Source: Gnetum montanum
Lineage: Eukaryota > Streptophyta > Gnetopsida > Gnetales > Gnetaceae
Direction of reading: 5' to 3'
NCBI GenBank assembly: GCA_015680685.1
Contig: MNCI01008000.1
Span: 69,456 to 133,455 of the forward strand
DNA length: 64,000 nucleotides
In this document: positions 1 through 12,250 of the stretch, one piece after another
Layout: every line of letters starts with the position of its first letter
Numbering within the stretch: the stretch's first letter is position 1
The notes under the pieces: model-generated
Seen by the model: the letters and a program-made list of their open reading frames with translations, nothing else
Told to the model about the DNA's origin: nothing
Databases searched by the model: none
Made by a program: the position numbers and the translations under genes

Positions 1-835
1 AAAAAATTCTAGCAATCCCTCTGCAAATGGCTAGGTTGCTCACATCTATAACTAACAATAGATCCATGACCAGCTTGAATCATAAGACCATGAACTAGTG
101 TTGGATGCTTACCTCCATGTTCACAAGCTTTCTTGGAGGGGCCAAGCCTACCTTTGGATGTCAGTCCTCTCTTTTGCCCTTGTTGCCTCTCTCTATGAGC
201 TGCAACCTCTTGCTAACTTCTCTCTAAGTTCATGGTAATTGCTCTAGCCTCATCATAGGATGTTAATATGAGAGGTAATATGTAATCCTTCAAAGATGGC
301 CTTAAAACTCTAACAAATTTGTTTGACTATGCCTGAGCATTTGTATGCATCTGTGGTACATAACTACTAAGCTTAGAGAAATAAGCATCATACTTTGCCA
401 CAGACCAACTACCTTGATACAAATGGGAGAACTCGTTCTCCTTGGCTTAAGCATATTAGGTAGACACATAACTTTCTTTGAAAGATGTCAAAAAATCATC
501 TCATGCCACCTCTTGACCAGTCCATCCCTTAGCTTTCTCTTTAATCATCCTCCAACACTAGGTAGTACCAACTAACTAATAGACTGCCAAACACGTTTGC
601 TTAATCAATGAGTAGCCCATCAAATGAAAAGCCTTTTGTAATTCCTCCAACCATTTTATAGCTATAGTAGGATCCTTGGTGCCATCAAATATAGGAGGTC
701 CCAACTTCCAAAATTGCTCTACAAGTTCCCTATTGATAGGCTACCTATTTGATTCTCCTGAGCCGTCACTACCACTACCACTTCCCACTTCCCTTACCAT
801 GGGAACAGGAGCATCACTAGCTACAACATGCTGCT
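1..835 (-). pseudogene. gypsy gag remnant (capsid domain plus zinc knuckle)
   Basis: Degenerate gag of a Ty3/gypsy retrotransposon read on the minus strand. Around 660-720 the reverse strand encodes WKLGPPIFDGTKDP followed by an IKWLEELQKAFHLMGY-like stretch, the N-terminal signature of the plant Retrotrans_gag domain. At about 8-53 it encodes a CCHC zinc knuckle, S-Y-R-C-E-Q-P-S-H-L-Q-R-D-C, in which the first cysteine has become serine. Several in-frame stops interrupt it. The protease and polymerase parts would lie beyond the left edge of the window. The primer site and LTR immediately to the right have the matching orientation, so this is the 5' half of one minus-strand element. Confidence 0.75.
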
Positions 836-1042
836 AAAAGATTTGTAATAGTAGTTGGATAATATATGGCTACCTATTTATAGGACTATTGCTAGATGTT
901 TAAGGAGGCTACTCTAACTTATCATTAGGTTCTTTTGACTTGTGGTACCATCCAACATCATAACCACATATACTATACATATCTATAACTTGAAATCACA
1001 AATGGATGAGTACCCCAACCATCATACAACATCGTAGTAAAC

Positions 1043-1058
1043 TAGCTTTGATACCATA
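1043..1058 (-). promoter_or_regulatory. primer binding site (tRNA-iMet type)
   Basis: The reverse strand reads TGGTATCAAAGCTAG just inside the LTR end, one change from the common plant primer sequence TGGTATCAGAGC complementary to initiator-Met tRNA. It lies between the LTR and gag, as expected for the start of minus-strand DNA synthesis. Confidence 0.7.
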
Positions 1059-1059
1059 A

Positions 1060-2656
1060 TGTAACACCCTTCCCTCATCACCAACTATTCCACACATTAA
1101 TGCTAGCACCACCCACCAATGACCATTATAAGCATCATTGTGAACACATGTACAAGTCCAAACTAGCTTAAGCCAACACATTCCATAAGCACAACACATC
1201 CAAAACCAACATAACATGACCACATATATCCACACCTAATAGTGACATTTGTTCCATAAAAATCATACCACAATTCGACAAAACAAAATTTTACACCACA
1301 ACCATATTTCTTGAACTACATGTAATTCCACAAAAATAATTGCTATAATAACCTCCAAAATGAGATATGCCTAAAGAGAAAACCAATTTCATGATTAGAA
1401 AGTACTTCCCAAGATGATCCCAATGATACTAATTTCACCTAAATCGGACTTGTAGAAGTAAAGTTATGCACGTTTAAAGTTTGATTAATAAAATAATAAT
1501 CAATAATATTTAATTACAGGTAGTGATGATTGAAACTCCAAGAAATTGCCAAGCCACAATAGGCCCCTAAAATATAATATTCCAACCATACTAGTCTCAT
1601 CAACATGACATATCATATTCCACAAGTCCACATCATACCATACGTTGCATATATACTAACAAACAATTCATAACCAAAACTATACAATTTTGGGAAATAC
1701 ATAAAATAACATGTCCAAGCTTAATCTTTTAACTATCTACCCCACATGCATACATTTCATGATCGTATACACTAATCCAGCATAAAAATATAAGGAAAAG
1801 GTAAAGAAAACCCTCCCAATTAAAATTGTTACAACAGAAAGTATGACACAAGTAAAAAATCCTTAAAAATATGCTAGGACTCCATTTTGCTCTAAACAAG
1901 GTTTGCATCCATGTAGATAAGATTATAGTAATTCCAAAACCAGTTTAGAGTAAGCGATAGTTGTCGAACATGCCAAAATTTCAAGAAAAGAGTAAAATAA
2001 TGGAAGAAAACAAAGGAAAAACATAAGAGAAGAATTTGGAAATCAGTTTCTATTCTCAAAAAGCAAAATCCCAAATTCACAATAAATAGGACAATGCATA
2101 AGTTTATTTTTTTAATCCCTTCATAACTAATACCTTGCATTTCAAATGTGCATAATAATCATATTAAGACTCCAAAATAAATAGGACAATGCATAAGTTT
2201 ATTTTTTAATCCCTTCATAACTAATACCTTGCATTTCAAATGTGCATAATAATCATATTAGGACTCCACATCAAAATCTGTTTGAATCTATGAGATTCTT
2301 ATCAAACACTCTACATTTTCACATGCCAAAATTGCACCCAAGCATCATACAACATAGCACTATAGTTCAAATGCATAAATACTGAAATTTCATATAAAGC
2401 TTAAATGCATACTAAATAGGAGTTCTTGTATGGTACTCCAACTTCCCTACCAACAACATCACCTGTCTAACACATTACACAGGGCTAGTGTACATAATCA
2501 CATTAGTTAAGCATGTAAAGACATTATAATCATAATATATAATAAAGTGCAATTCCAATAAGCTAAGTCATCCCTAGTAACCCACCATGACAACATAGGT
2601 AATGTATAAATCATAATCATATGACCATACCTAATGTTTCTAGAAGGGATGTAACA
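1060..2656 (-). repeat. 5' LTR of the minus-strand gypsy element
   Basis: On the plus strand the segment begins TGTAACACCC and ends GGGATGTAACA, so on the element's strand it starts TGTTACATCC and ends GGGTGTTACA, typical gypsy LTR ends. Its inner end abuts the primer site at 1043-1058. The partner LTR and target duplication are outside the window, so the outer boundary at 2656 rests on the terminal motif only. It contains a 95-bp tandem duplication listed separately. Confidence 0.55.
2081..2270. repeat. 95-bp tandem duplication inside the LTR
   Basis: Two adjacent copies (2081-2175 and 2176-2270) starting AATAAATAGGACAATGCATA and ending near GGACTCCA, differing by a few bases. Near identity suggests a recent slippage or unequal crossover event after the LTR was formed. 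Confidence 0.85.
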
Positions 2657-4300
2657 ACTCCTCCCTTTAATAGCACACCAAGTGGCAATACTCCTTGGGA
2701 TAATGGTAGTCTTATGGTTATGAATGCTATGGATCAAACAATGTGATGTCACTAGAAAGTGATTTGAACTTGGTTTGAATCTTGGGTAGAAAGGCTAATG
2801 ATTACTTTAACCAAAGATTACACACAAGAACTCTTTATGCCTATGGTAAGATACCTCACGTCCCGATTTCAACAATCCCTTCTACAACCCATTTTACCTC
2901 ACTAAATATTTAATCATAACTTTGTGGTTTCATATAATATACTATTATTTTCCCAATCTAGTGATACCAAAATATGTGTTTTGCTAGACAAGTATGTATT
3001 ACATTCAATTCCTTATATGCCTACAAACACTTTAGGTATGGTTATACAAGGGCACTAAGGGCTAAAGCCTACTTTGGGAAGGACCCATTTGTATAACTAT
3101 TGTATCTCATACTTGACAAGAAATTCCAGATCATCTTGTACCTTTTGAAATAATCAAAACATAATAAACACTTTCCATATCATCTTCAAACCTATCCATC
3201 AATTTTGAACCTTCAATCCATCTCAAATTGACTCAATAAGCTTTCATTGCACGAGTTTCCTTTTTTAGGAACTTTGAATGCCAAATTTTTGAAAAATGAG
3301 CATCATTAATGATCCAAGATCCTTTGGACAAGCTTCACATCTTCCAAACATTCCAATTGACCCACTTTTTCCTAGAAAAATCTATAGAAATTTGAAATGA
3401 TTTATGGTGATGTTGTAGCTACGACATCATAGCCCCTACGGTGATGCATCTACGGTGTATCATTTATGATGTTGTGCACATAAAAATAGTATATATACAC
3501 ATAGAAGTTAGTGAAATTTTCATTTCATTATTTTTTAGTAAGAGAAGTCTTTGTAGTTTTCTCTCTAAAATTTGGCAAGCTAACTTCCCAAGGCCATAAC
3601 TTTGTCCCGATAGCTTTGATTCTTGAAATTCTTGAACCTTGTTAATCTCGGAGTGCTTAACTTAGTCGTTTGGGGGGTGGGGGGTTGGGTTGGTGGGAGG
3701 GGGAGTGGTGTACATTGCATGATATTTGAAGAATTTGAGCCAAAAATTTTCTAACGCCTAAAAGATATTATAAAGGGTAAGCATAAGAAATTAAAGATGA
3801 TCATCATTAATCAGTCAAACCTAAGCCAAAGAACTTAGTTAATTCTCCAAATAAACCATAAAAATCATTTTAGGGCACAATAAATAAGGAAATGATAACC
3901 ATGGGAGGTCCTAACAATAAAGGATATAACACTAAGGGGATTTGATTTTGAAAATTTTCTAACTTTGCAATTATAATAAGATAAGAACTTGATCTAACCA
4001 AGAGTACAAGGAATATAAAGAATTGTTAAGAATTGATTTAAACACTTTAATAATTTTCAAACTCCTAATGATTGCAAATGATCACAAAGAGACTAGTAGC
4101 TAAGGACCCTCTCAACATGGAAGCAAAAGACCAAGATACTACAGGAGAGGCCAAGTAGGAGAATAGACTCCATAGGCCAAACATGTGAAGTAGAAAGCAC
4201 AATAATTTAGCATTCATCAATAAACTCTTGCTATCAAAAATTTTGCACAAGAAAAGGCAGAAGTTCCACCAGCACCTGAACAAGGTTAGCACCTCACACT
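2657..4300. other. AT-rich stretch without recognisable gene
   Basis: No coding remnant recognised. Two points stand out: a segment at 3405-3480 with the palindromic GTAGCTACGACATC / CTACGGTG theme that also marks the LTR family at 7.0-9.0 kb, followed by a TATATATAC box at about 3490, and a G-rich run at 3669-3711. Confidence 0.5.
3669..3711 (+). other. G-rich run with quadruplex-forming potential
   Basis: Contains two runs of six G separated by one T, then GGG, GGTGGG and a run of five G within about 43 bases. Four or more G-tracts of three or longer with loops of one to a few bases fit the standard G-quadruplex pattern. It is isolated in strongly AT-rich DNA and no nearby gene explains it. 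Confidence 0.7.
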
Positions 4301-4349
4301 ATCTCCAAAATGCCTCTAGGCCATATAGGAATAATCCATCATGTCCACA

Positions 4350-5165
4350 ATCATTATGGAATTGAAATTTGGTCCTTTTATGGAGTTTGCTCTAGAAGCT
4401 ATGAAGACGCAACTCCAAGAATCTCCCCTATGGCCTACCTTATCCAATAGTGGTGAATGGTATTTAGGGGAAACTTATCAATTCTAGCAAAACAAATAGG
4501 TAGATGCTATACTAAAAATTAAAGGAGTCTTTGTGTTGTATTTAGTAGAGGCAATTGCCAAGGCCCTCAACATCCTAAATGAAGAAGCCAATGTTGCACA
4601 AATCTTAACGAGATTAGAAACCAATGCCAAAAAGCTATGATTACAAAAGGCATACAGAAAAGAGAATAAGGATCATAGTCAGCTCACAGTTGAGGAGAAG
4701 ATATATTTCAAGATTGGAACCTACCATTTTTTTTCCAAAAGGCTTAATAGAATATCAACATATGAGGCTAGATGAAGTGCCCTTTTGATGGGGAAATTCA
4801 ATGCCAACATTGACAATTTTTTCTTCCTTGAAATCCAAATGTGGTTTAAAAAGAAGGTAGGGAAACTGACACTTCCATTCCCTTGCATCATCAAGAAGCT
4901 ATGTTAACAAGATGGAATCCTAGGATACACCAATGATGTCCCTAGGAAGGTCCAAAATGCTTCTTATGTAGAAATTTTTAAGTCAGTGCCATTTAAGAAA
5001 GATCAGCTAGAGAAGCTAGTAAGCACCAAGGGAGCTACAAGTTTCACTGTTGCTAGTAACATTTGAACTACTAGTCAGCAACAATAAGTAGGACCTAGTA
5101 GCTAACCATAAGTTGAATAGCAATAGCAACAACAACAATAACAATAAGTTTTAAGCCATATGCAA
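4350..5165 (+). pseudogene. retrotransposon accessory ORF, N-terminal part (plant transposon-protein-like)
   Basis: A decayed reading frame in sense orientation upstream of a polypurine tract and LTR. Readable blocks include EEKIYFKIGTYHFFSKRLN and KLTLPFPCIIKKLC (near 4870-4910), the latter resembling the LPFP..I..LC signature of the domain annotated in plants as putative plant transposon protein. A glutamine-rich segment at about 5082-5150 is broken by seven stops, all TAA or TAG in a CAA/CAG run. Position between pol and 3' LTR suggests an extra ORF of a gypsy element; its biochemical role is unknown. The family assignment is by eye and moderate at best. Confidence 0.45.
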
Positions 5166-5589
5166 CAAATTATAGATACAATAAGCTAGGGAACAAGGGA
5201 AGGAACCAACCTATATAAAGTAAGAGAGAACTCTATTCCAAAGATCCAACAAGTGGGCATGTGTTACTACAAACAGGAGGAGAGGATGACTAGGCACAAC
5301 AAATCTTAGGGAATGTTGCATCATTCCAAGTCATGCTAGAAATTGATGAAGGAGCCATAGTTGTGGTAATGCAGCACCAAGATGTAGTAGGAGCAACTAA
5401 AGTTATAATAGACCATATCAAGGAATTGATCAATGTCTCTGTTGTGCCACTAGATGATATTTCTAGAGCAAGAGATGCTTAAATGCTCATTGGTAACTCA
5501 ATGAATCCTATGGAACATGAGGATATATTGGATAGACTACTGCAGATAGGCCAAGTCATGTAAAATATTTTTGATATCCCAAGTGATGT

Positions 5590-6830
5590 CACTATAGTTT
5601 AGTCTAATTTAATTACCACAAAGGGGAAGGTCATGGCTAAAACTAGGCTAAGCACATAGAAAATGAGGTGCAGAGGTTGTAGGAAGAACTAACCACTCTA
5701 AGAGTTGAACAATGGAACCATGTACAATTTGTAATGTCCAACCAACTTCATTAGTTCAAGTATGATCATGTGAGGTAGCTGATTGCCCACAACATGTAGA
5801 TAAAAAAGGAGAAGGAATGCATCAGTGGTTGAAGCCCAAACTTATGCACATGTCAAGCCACTCATAACCTTACAAGAAGAGAATAAAAAACTTGCTACAA
5901 ACAATACCAAGTTGACAGCTATCGAGAAGTAGAAAAATGTTTTCAAAGAAAGCATTCATCAACTCAGAGAATAACTTATAAGAGTCAACCAGGATATGAG
6001 TCACTTGGCTAGGAAAAACAAAAACCTATCCATGGAAGAAGTCCTATCCATGGAAGAAGTTCATGCCATTTGTTAGAATTTTGTAATAGAAATTAGTGCA
6101 TTGCAAAATGAGGCCAAGAAGCATGAATGACTTAAGGAGCACTTTGGAGACTAGGTGAGCATGTACAAATAAATAAATGAAAAATAGATCTAGATTGCAA
6201 AGGCCAAAATTAGCTCTATCTCAACTCAAAAGCTAGACTAACGACTAATTCTGGATAGCCTAGCCCATGTCCACCAAGTTGAAGTGAAGAGTAAGGATCT
6301 ACAGATAGAAGATCCAATAAAGTACATGGGATTAGAAAACTTTTGGTATGCTAGTCTAGCTATGTTAACAACAAGTAGGCCAAGAAATAAGTTGGAGTAG
6401 TAGGTAGTGGTCATATACGCAATGTATGAAACAGAGCTTTCTGATAGAAAAGATGCACTACAAAAACTACATGTGGAAAACTTGAAGCTAGAAATTGTTA
6501 AGGCTAGCTACCAAGGATAGAAGAATGTAGCAGCAAACCTCGTGCATTGAATGTCAAATTACCAAGAACTTAGAAAGATGGCTAGGGCTTTTGAAGAGGA
6601 AAGGAGGTACTTTACGGCCTGGTACATAGAGGCCAACAAAGTGTTTTTGCAACTATCATACCCATGGGATATATCCACTTCATCCAACATTCCTCAATAA
6701 GCATGGACAATACATGACCCAAGGATAGAGTAAGAAAAGCTTTAGGTGTTCCTAAATTGCTATCAATTTCAAAAGCTTGATGATAAGGGGAAGAAGCTAA
6801 TGGAAGAGCCTCCACTGCTTGAAACATGAA
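5590..6830 (+). pseudogene. retrotransposon accessory ORF, coiled-coil part
   Basis: Continuation of the same decayed accessory frame. Translation in the locally open frames gives long stretches rich in Glu, Lys, Gln and Leu with heptad character, for example KLTAIEK and ELRKMARAFEEERRYF (about 6565-6620), so the original product probably had a long coiled coil. An 18-bp tandem duplication (CCTATCCATGGAAGAAGT, 6025-6062) lies within it. Many stops are TAG. The frame ends shortly before the polypurine tract at about 7009. No enzymatic motif seen. Confidence 0.4.
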
Positions 6831-7008
6831 CTACATTTTATTACTACAAATTTTTTTTTGTCATGTCACTATGTCATTTTGTAAAAACACCACTACATTA
6901 TTCTAAGTCATGTGAATAGATAGTTAGTGATCTTAAGTCAAGTCTACCTCTTAATTCTGTAAGGGACTCTACCCTCATTTTGTTTTAACTCGAGGATGAG
7001 TTTCCAAT

Positions 7009-7022
7009 AAGTCATGGGTGTA
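7009..7022 (+). promoter_or_regulatory. polypurine tract before LTR A
   Basis: AAGTCATGGGTGTA directly before the LTR start TGATAAAG. Just upstream an open frame encodes LEDEF (6988-7003), a conserved tail also visible (as LENEF) before the related LTR at 19313. The matching arrangement in two places supports its role as primer for plus-strand synthesis. Confidence 0.6.
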
Positions 7023-7895
7023 TGATAAAGTCAAATTTTTGGAGAATGCAATATTGTATCTAGGATATCGTATTAACAATGTCATAGATATGATATTGTG
7101 ATGCATGTTACATCATTATTAATACGATGTCTCAGGATGTATGTAGCCCTATAAATACCAACACTTGGGTGCTCTTACAGTTTATTTTCTTAGTTACTGA
7201 TAGAGTGAATGCCTGTAGTGTGATGTTTAGTAGTTGAATGGAATCTTTATTCGAGTGAATTCTACTTGGACGTAGTTCATGATGGAAATAAAGAACAAGA
7301 TTTCTTTTCATCATTGTAGCATCCACTTAATTTTATTTGTTTACTTAGCATAATTTTCTTGTTTATTTTGGCTTAATCATTTACATTTTCTAAGCACTTT
7401 ATTTTACCTATTCATTAGTAAAGCAGAATAAGTACAACTAGTTTCAAGCTTAAAGTGTAATCATTTGGTAACTTAGTAGTTGTTTCACTTGATTTGCTTA
7501 GTGGTGAATTTGCTTGGTAATCCTAGTAATGGTTACATGGGTCCAAGACATGCCTAGGAAGCTAGGAACGAATGCTCATTACTATAGGATAGAATAAATT
7601 TACATTTTTGTCATTATTTAGATTTAGCATTTAACTTCATTTTCATTATGTTTGCACTTAGGAGTAAAATGACCCCTATAACATTACATAGCATATGCCT
7701 CACTATGAGTTAAACCATATACTTAGAATTCCCTAACTCAAGGTGAGAAGATAATGATCACGAACTTAATAGCAAGCACTAGCATAATTACATTGTCCAT
7801 TCATGAATTATGATTTGGTCATGCACTAACACGCATGACTTGTATGGTAGAGTGTTGGGATTGCTCCATCGCTCATCAACAAGGAATTTTGCACA
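7023..7895 (+). repeat. LTR A (family starting TGATRARG), plus orientation
   Basis: Starts TGATAAAGTC after a polypurine tract, has a region with GATATCG-type palindromes, a CCTATAAATACC box at about 7150, an R/U5-like block (CTTTATTCGAGTGAATTC, then TGGAAATAAAGAACAAGATT) and a CTTGGTAATCCTAGTAATGG block near 7518. The same blocks in the same order occur at 8165-9039 (inverted), 18450-19313 (inverted), 19716-20640 and 63516-64000. The inner end is set by where similarity to copy B stops, so it is approximate. Confidence 0.7.
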
Positions 7896-8164
7896 GTTAG
7901 TATACAAGACATTGAGAAATATTAACAATAAGAAAAAAATTCATAGTACATCACATGCTAAATCATTAAAAGTGTTAAAAAACATGAAAAGGAATAACTT
8001 TCCAATTTTAAAGGTGTCTACTTAGGTGTATAGCCTTATAATAGATGCTTTAAAAATCAAGAGAGAAAAGTTAATTTTTAGGTAAAAGGATAGTCCTAGT
8101 CTAAACAACATTGATATCATTTTCAATATTCATGCTCAACTTTATTGTGTCAACACTTTAAAAT
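7896..8164. other. spacer between inverted LTRs A and B
   Basis: About 270 bp of AT-rich sequence separating two LTRs of one family that face each other. No gene recognised; weak similarity to either LTR may continue into it. Confidence 0.5.
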
Positions 8165-9039
8165 ATTTATCTTTTGATGAGTAGTTAGGTATTCCAACAC
8201 TTAACCATACAAGTCACGAGTGTTCACATACGACCTAACCATAATCCGTAGATGGATAATGTAAGTGTACTAGTAGTTGATGTTTTGTTCATGATCGTTG
8301 TCTTCTCATGTAGAGTTAGCAGGCTTCAAGTCATGTGGTTTAACTCTTTGTAAGGTATATGACACATTGATGTTGTTTGAGTCAAATTACACTAAGTGTT
8401 GTCATCGTAAAATGATTGTAAAAAAATCTAAGTCTAAACATGACAGAAATGTAAATCTATTCTAAATTATGATGATAAGTATCCATTATTGGTTCATCAT
8501 ACACGTTCTAGGCTCATGTAACTATCATTGAGATTACCAAGTGATTTCACTAATGAGTGAATCAAGTGAAGTTACTATTGGATTACCACATGGTTACGCT
8601 TTCTACTCAAAACCAATCGTACTTATACCACCTTACTAAAGGATATTAGAATAAAAAATGACTTAGAAAATGTAAATTACTTAACAAAGTAAACATGATG
8701 AATGGTAAAAGTAATTTAAGTGAGATGTTGTAATAATAGAAACAATCTTGATCTTTATTTTCATTCATGAATTACATCTAGGAAAAATCCACTCAAATAA
8801 AGATTCCATTCAACTATTAATCACCACACCATGGGAATTCGCTCTAACTCTATTCTAAGTTATGAAAACAAACTACAAGAATTTGACTAAGTGTTGGTGA
8901 AAATTATCATTTTAACATGATGGTGGTTTGGTATTTATAGGCATGACCATGATCCACTACATCACATCTATGATGATGTATGTAGAGCTACAATATTGTA
9001 ACTACGATATCATAGCCTATACATAATATGGTTTTATCA
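8165..9039 (-). repeat. LTR B, inverted partner of LTR A
   Basis: The reverse complement reproduces LTR A block by block: GATGATAAAACC start, GGCTATGATATCGTAG palindrome, TATAAATACC box near 8935, GAATGGAATCTTTATTTGAG, and TAAGTACGATTGG..GTAATCC. Unlike A, no polypurine tract precedes its start (to the right), so it may be a 5' or solo LTR rather than the second LTR of the same element. Confidence 0.7.
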
Positions 9040-9214
9040 TCTTCCAAATATATAATAATTTTTAAAACACACATTTGAGAAATAATCAATCCATATGACT
9101 TTAATACACAAAGTCAATTCCCAAATTTCTAATGATATTAATGAAAGTAATGTTAAGATTCACACTAAAGAAAACTAAAATGAATCAATGTAAACAAGGA
9201 TTTCCTATGCTCAT

Positions 9215-11600
9215 GTAGATCCATATGATCCTAACTTCACTTTTGTCTTTCATTAGGATGAATAGTTCAAATGGAGAGACTTAGACAATAACATTGTATT
9301 GCCACCAAAGCATTCAGCTCCATCTATGCTTCAAGTAGCACTTCTTAGATTAGGTCTTGATCAGACACATGGAGGTTATTAAGTCATGAAGAATATGATT
9401 AGATACTAACAACCAATAGAAGCCTAGATTATGAGATATGTTTTCATGGAAGCAAGATATGAATAGGAAAAAGAAAAATGAGCATCTTAGGCAATCATAA
9501 TCTCCAAAAAGGAAGATGCATAGTATAATAAGTCTTACTATCATTAATCTCATTCTCATCCATCTATATTATATTATGAAGATTCTATGTAATAGAAGCT
9601 ATGATCCATCTTAGCAAAAACTTATAAAAGAGATGAGGTAGACCTTAAAGCATGGAGGGCCTCAAGGCCAAGGACCTTTAGCAAATCCAAAAGAGAAGAA
9701 TCAATAGGCCATAGTAGGAGAACCAACTAGCACCACTCTTCAAGTTCTTCATCTTTTTAATCATACTTATTAATAGATTTTGACAAGGGAGAACATAAGC
9801 ATGAAGAGAGGGCTTCATGAAGGGATCAAGAGCAAGCACTTAATAGGGAGAGAAGGAGAGATCATAATAGACATCTAGAAAGAAAAAGATATCATAATGC
9901 AGATATAAGTGAAAGAGAACAAGAAATGAAAAAGCAGTAGAGAAATAAGAGAAGAGATGAAGAAGAGCATCAAAGAGGCCATCATCATTACTACTAATAT
10001 GATAAACTTGATTATTATGATGAATCCCTATTGACTATAAGAATTATGTTTAATATTGACAAGGCCATGAATATTCCAACAATGCATTAAAGGAATAGTT
10101 ACATTAAGCGATTAGACATGAATAATATTCCCAAAGTTGAAAGAGGATATAATGTTAATCCTCAATACCACCTACAAGCCTTTCGCCATGCCTATGTACT
10201 ATATAATATTGAGAATGAGTGGCATAAACTTAAGCTATTCTTGAGAACACTTATCAAGGAAGCAAAGAGCTAGCATAGATTGCTGGAATCAAAGTGTATC
10301 CAAAGATGGAAATAGATGATATAATTATTCAATGATAAGTACTGGACATATTAAAGAGTATCCAACTTGAGAAAGCAAATCCAAGGATAGAAGGAGGGGA
10401 CTCATGAATCCCTTGATGTGAAAATGGGTAGATACTATTGACTCTTACATCGATGCCCATGCCATAAATTTTCCCAAAGGGAATAGTTAAGACACATAAT
10501 TGATGAGTTAAGAAACAAGACTAGCCTCAAAGTTGATTCCCAAGAGAGATTATTATAAATGAGAGACCATCATATATAAAGATTACTAGATTAAGTTGCT
10601 AAGAAAGAAAAAGAGTTAAGGAAAAGAGAGTCTACAATGGAATATAATAAAGATCCTTCTATTCATAAGAGAGATGTTTGAGTATGTAAGACCTAGGAAG
10701 AAGAATCTATGGAAGACCCTACTAATACACAAATCCATTAATAACATAGCAACAAAGGTCAAAAAGATGTGAAACTTTGTAAATGAAAAATTTGCAACTA
10801 TATTAAAGATTATGGAGGAAAAGATAGAGCAAGCATTAATAAAAGATAAAGATAGAAGAAAAAAGAAGAAAACTAGATAAGACAAATACAAGTATAAAGG
10901 AAAATTTATTGTTGTTAAAAAGGTTACTAATTCTAGCTCACGAGATAAAAATGGACGTGATTTGTATTAATATGAACATTCTAAAGGATGTCATCTAGTC
11001 ATGATCCATTTGTAAGAATCAAGGGTATACATATTAAACCCAAAGTTTTTGAAGAAACAAATGCCCAAAAAATTATCTTATCCACTAGGTAATTATAGAT
11101 AGTCCTATTAGCAACAACCATATTATCCTAATGGGGCTTATCCTCAACCCTAATAGCAATATTATCAGTAATGCCAAAATCCATAGTCATGGGGGATGTC
11201 ACCACTAAGGTAGCAGTATCCTTATTGATAACTAAACCCTTATGATTACTATGTCTAGCAACTTATCTATCTAGGAAACACTTCCACTCATGCCTCCTAT
11301 CACTACTACTCTATAGAATATCATAGATGTATAGATCCATGTGTAGANTACTACTACTCTATAGAATATCATAGATGTATAGATCCATGTGTAGAATCAC
11401 CTTCAAATATGCCTCATCCTATAGCATATTACTCTTAATAACCACCTAATCCATTGTTGCTAGTACCACCACCATCCATGCAAGGAGAATTACATACTTA
11501 GTCATAATAAAAGAAAGTGATGAGGACCATTAATGCACAAGAAGAGGACAATACTAGTAGTTATGAACCTAGATCGAAGAATCACCCTTTCTTTAGGATG
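9215..11600 (+). pseudogene. gypsy gag remnant
   Basis: Long plus-strand coding remnant in which readable blocks are separated by mostly TAG and TAA stops. Near 9222 the frame reads DPYDPNFTFVFH and further on LPPKHSAPSMLQVALLRLGL; 9650-9990 is rich in Ser, Arg, Glu and Lys; around 10140-10230 NVNPQYHLQAFRHAYV resembles a capsid segment; 10950-11010 keeps a C...H...GCH pattern like a worn zinc knuckle, followed by a Gln/Pro/Tyr-rich stretch. It is followed in the same orientation by protease-like and RT remnants, so I take it as the gag of that element. Weak on its own. Confidence 0.4.
11302..11395. repeat. 46-bp direct repeat flanking a single N
   Basis: The stretch beginning ACTACTACTCTATAGAATAT occurs at 11302-11347 and again at 11350-11395, with an N at 11348 and one T between. 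The pattern looks like two contig ends that overlap but were joined without merging. Confidence 0.85.
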
Positions 11601-12039
11601 AGTCTCGAAAAACTAGTAGAGTTGGAATTTTCTCACATCTAGCAAGGAAAGACATAATTGTGACTCCACACGTAGCCTCTAAGACATAAAGTCCCTCCAT
11701 GGAATACATGCTTTAATGAAGGAAAAATAAAAGCTTAACCATTGTCATGCATACATAGACCATAAGTTACTAGATTAAGGGAGCATACGTTACTAGATTA
11801 AGGCAAGTGCACTTCCCAAGAAGCGAATAGATCTTGAAAGCCTCTTGATCTACTTATAAACCACAAGGAACACTCCATGAAAAGCTCTTATAAGTCTAGC
11901 TCAATATTAAATCTTATTTCTAAAGACATATATCAACCCTAGAATTTACCATAATTGGAGCAATGTAATATTAGGTTAGAGCTTGTAGACCACTATATTG
12001 TTGTTCCACGTAGATAGGTAGAAGATGTTATGACCACTA

Positions 12040-12250
12040 TAAGTGACTAGTCATACCTTACGGTAATCCATGTTGGACAAAATAAGGGAGAGTTTTCAAT
12101 CATCATGGAAAGAACTTGGCTTAGTATAATTGATGCTAAGCTAGGGATAAGAGATTTATCCTTGGAAATTTCTAAGGAAGATGAAAAGGAAGTCATACAA
12201 ATGCAAAGAATTCCATCCATGATGTATAATGATATGAGGTGCAACTACAT
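12040..12250 (+). pseudogene. gypsy protease remnant, C-terminal part
   Basis: Reads SYLTVIHVGQNKGEFSIIME then RTWLSIIDAKLGI, which corresponds to the ILGRPWL..ID segment near the end of gypsy retropepsins. The catalytic Asp-Thr/Ser-Gly motif is not recognisable upstream. Position between gag and RT remnants fits. Confidence 0.4.

Noticed and set aside
345-575. 76-codon plus-strand open frame
   Set aside because: Complement of the minus-strand gag remnant.
3405-3560. Sixth LTR of the TGATRARG family
   Set aside because: The palindromic segment and a TATA-like box are there, but the R/U5 blocks shared by the other copies do not follow.
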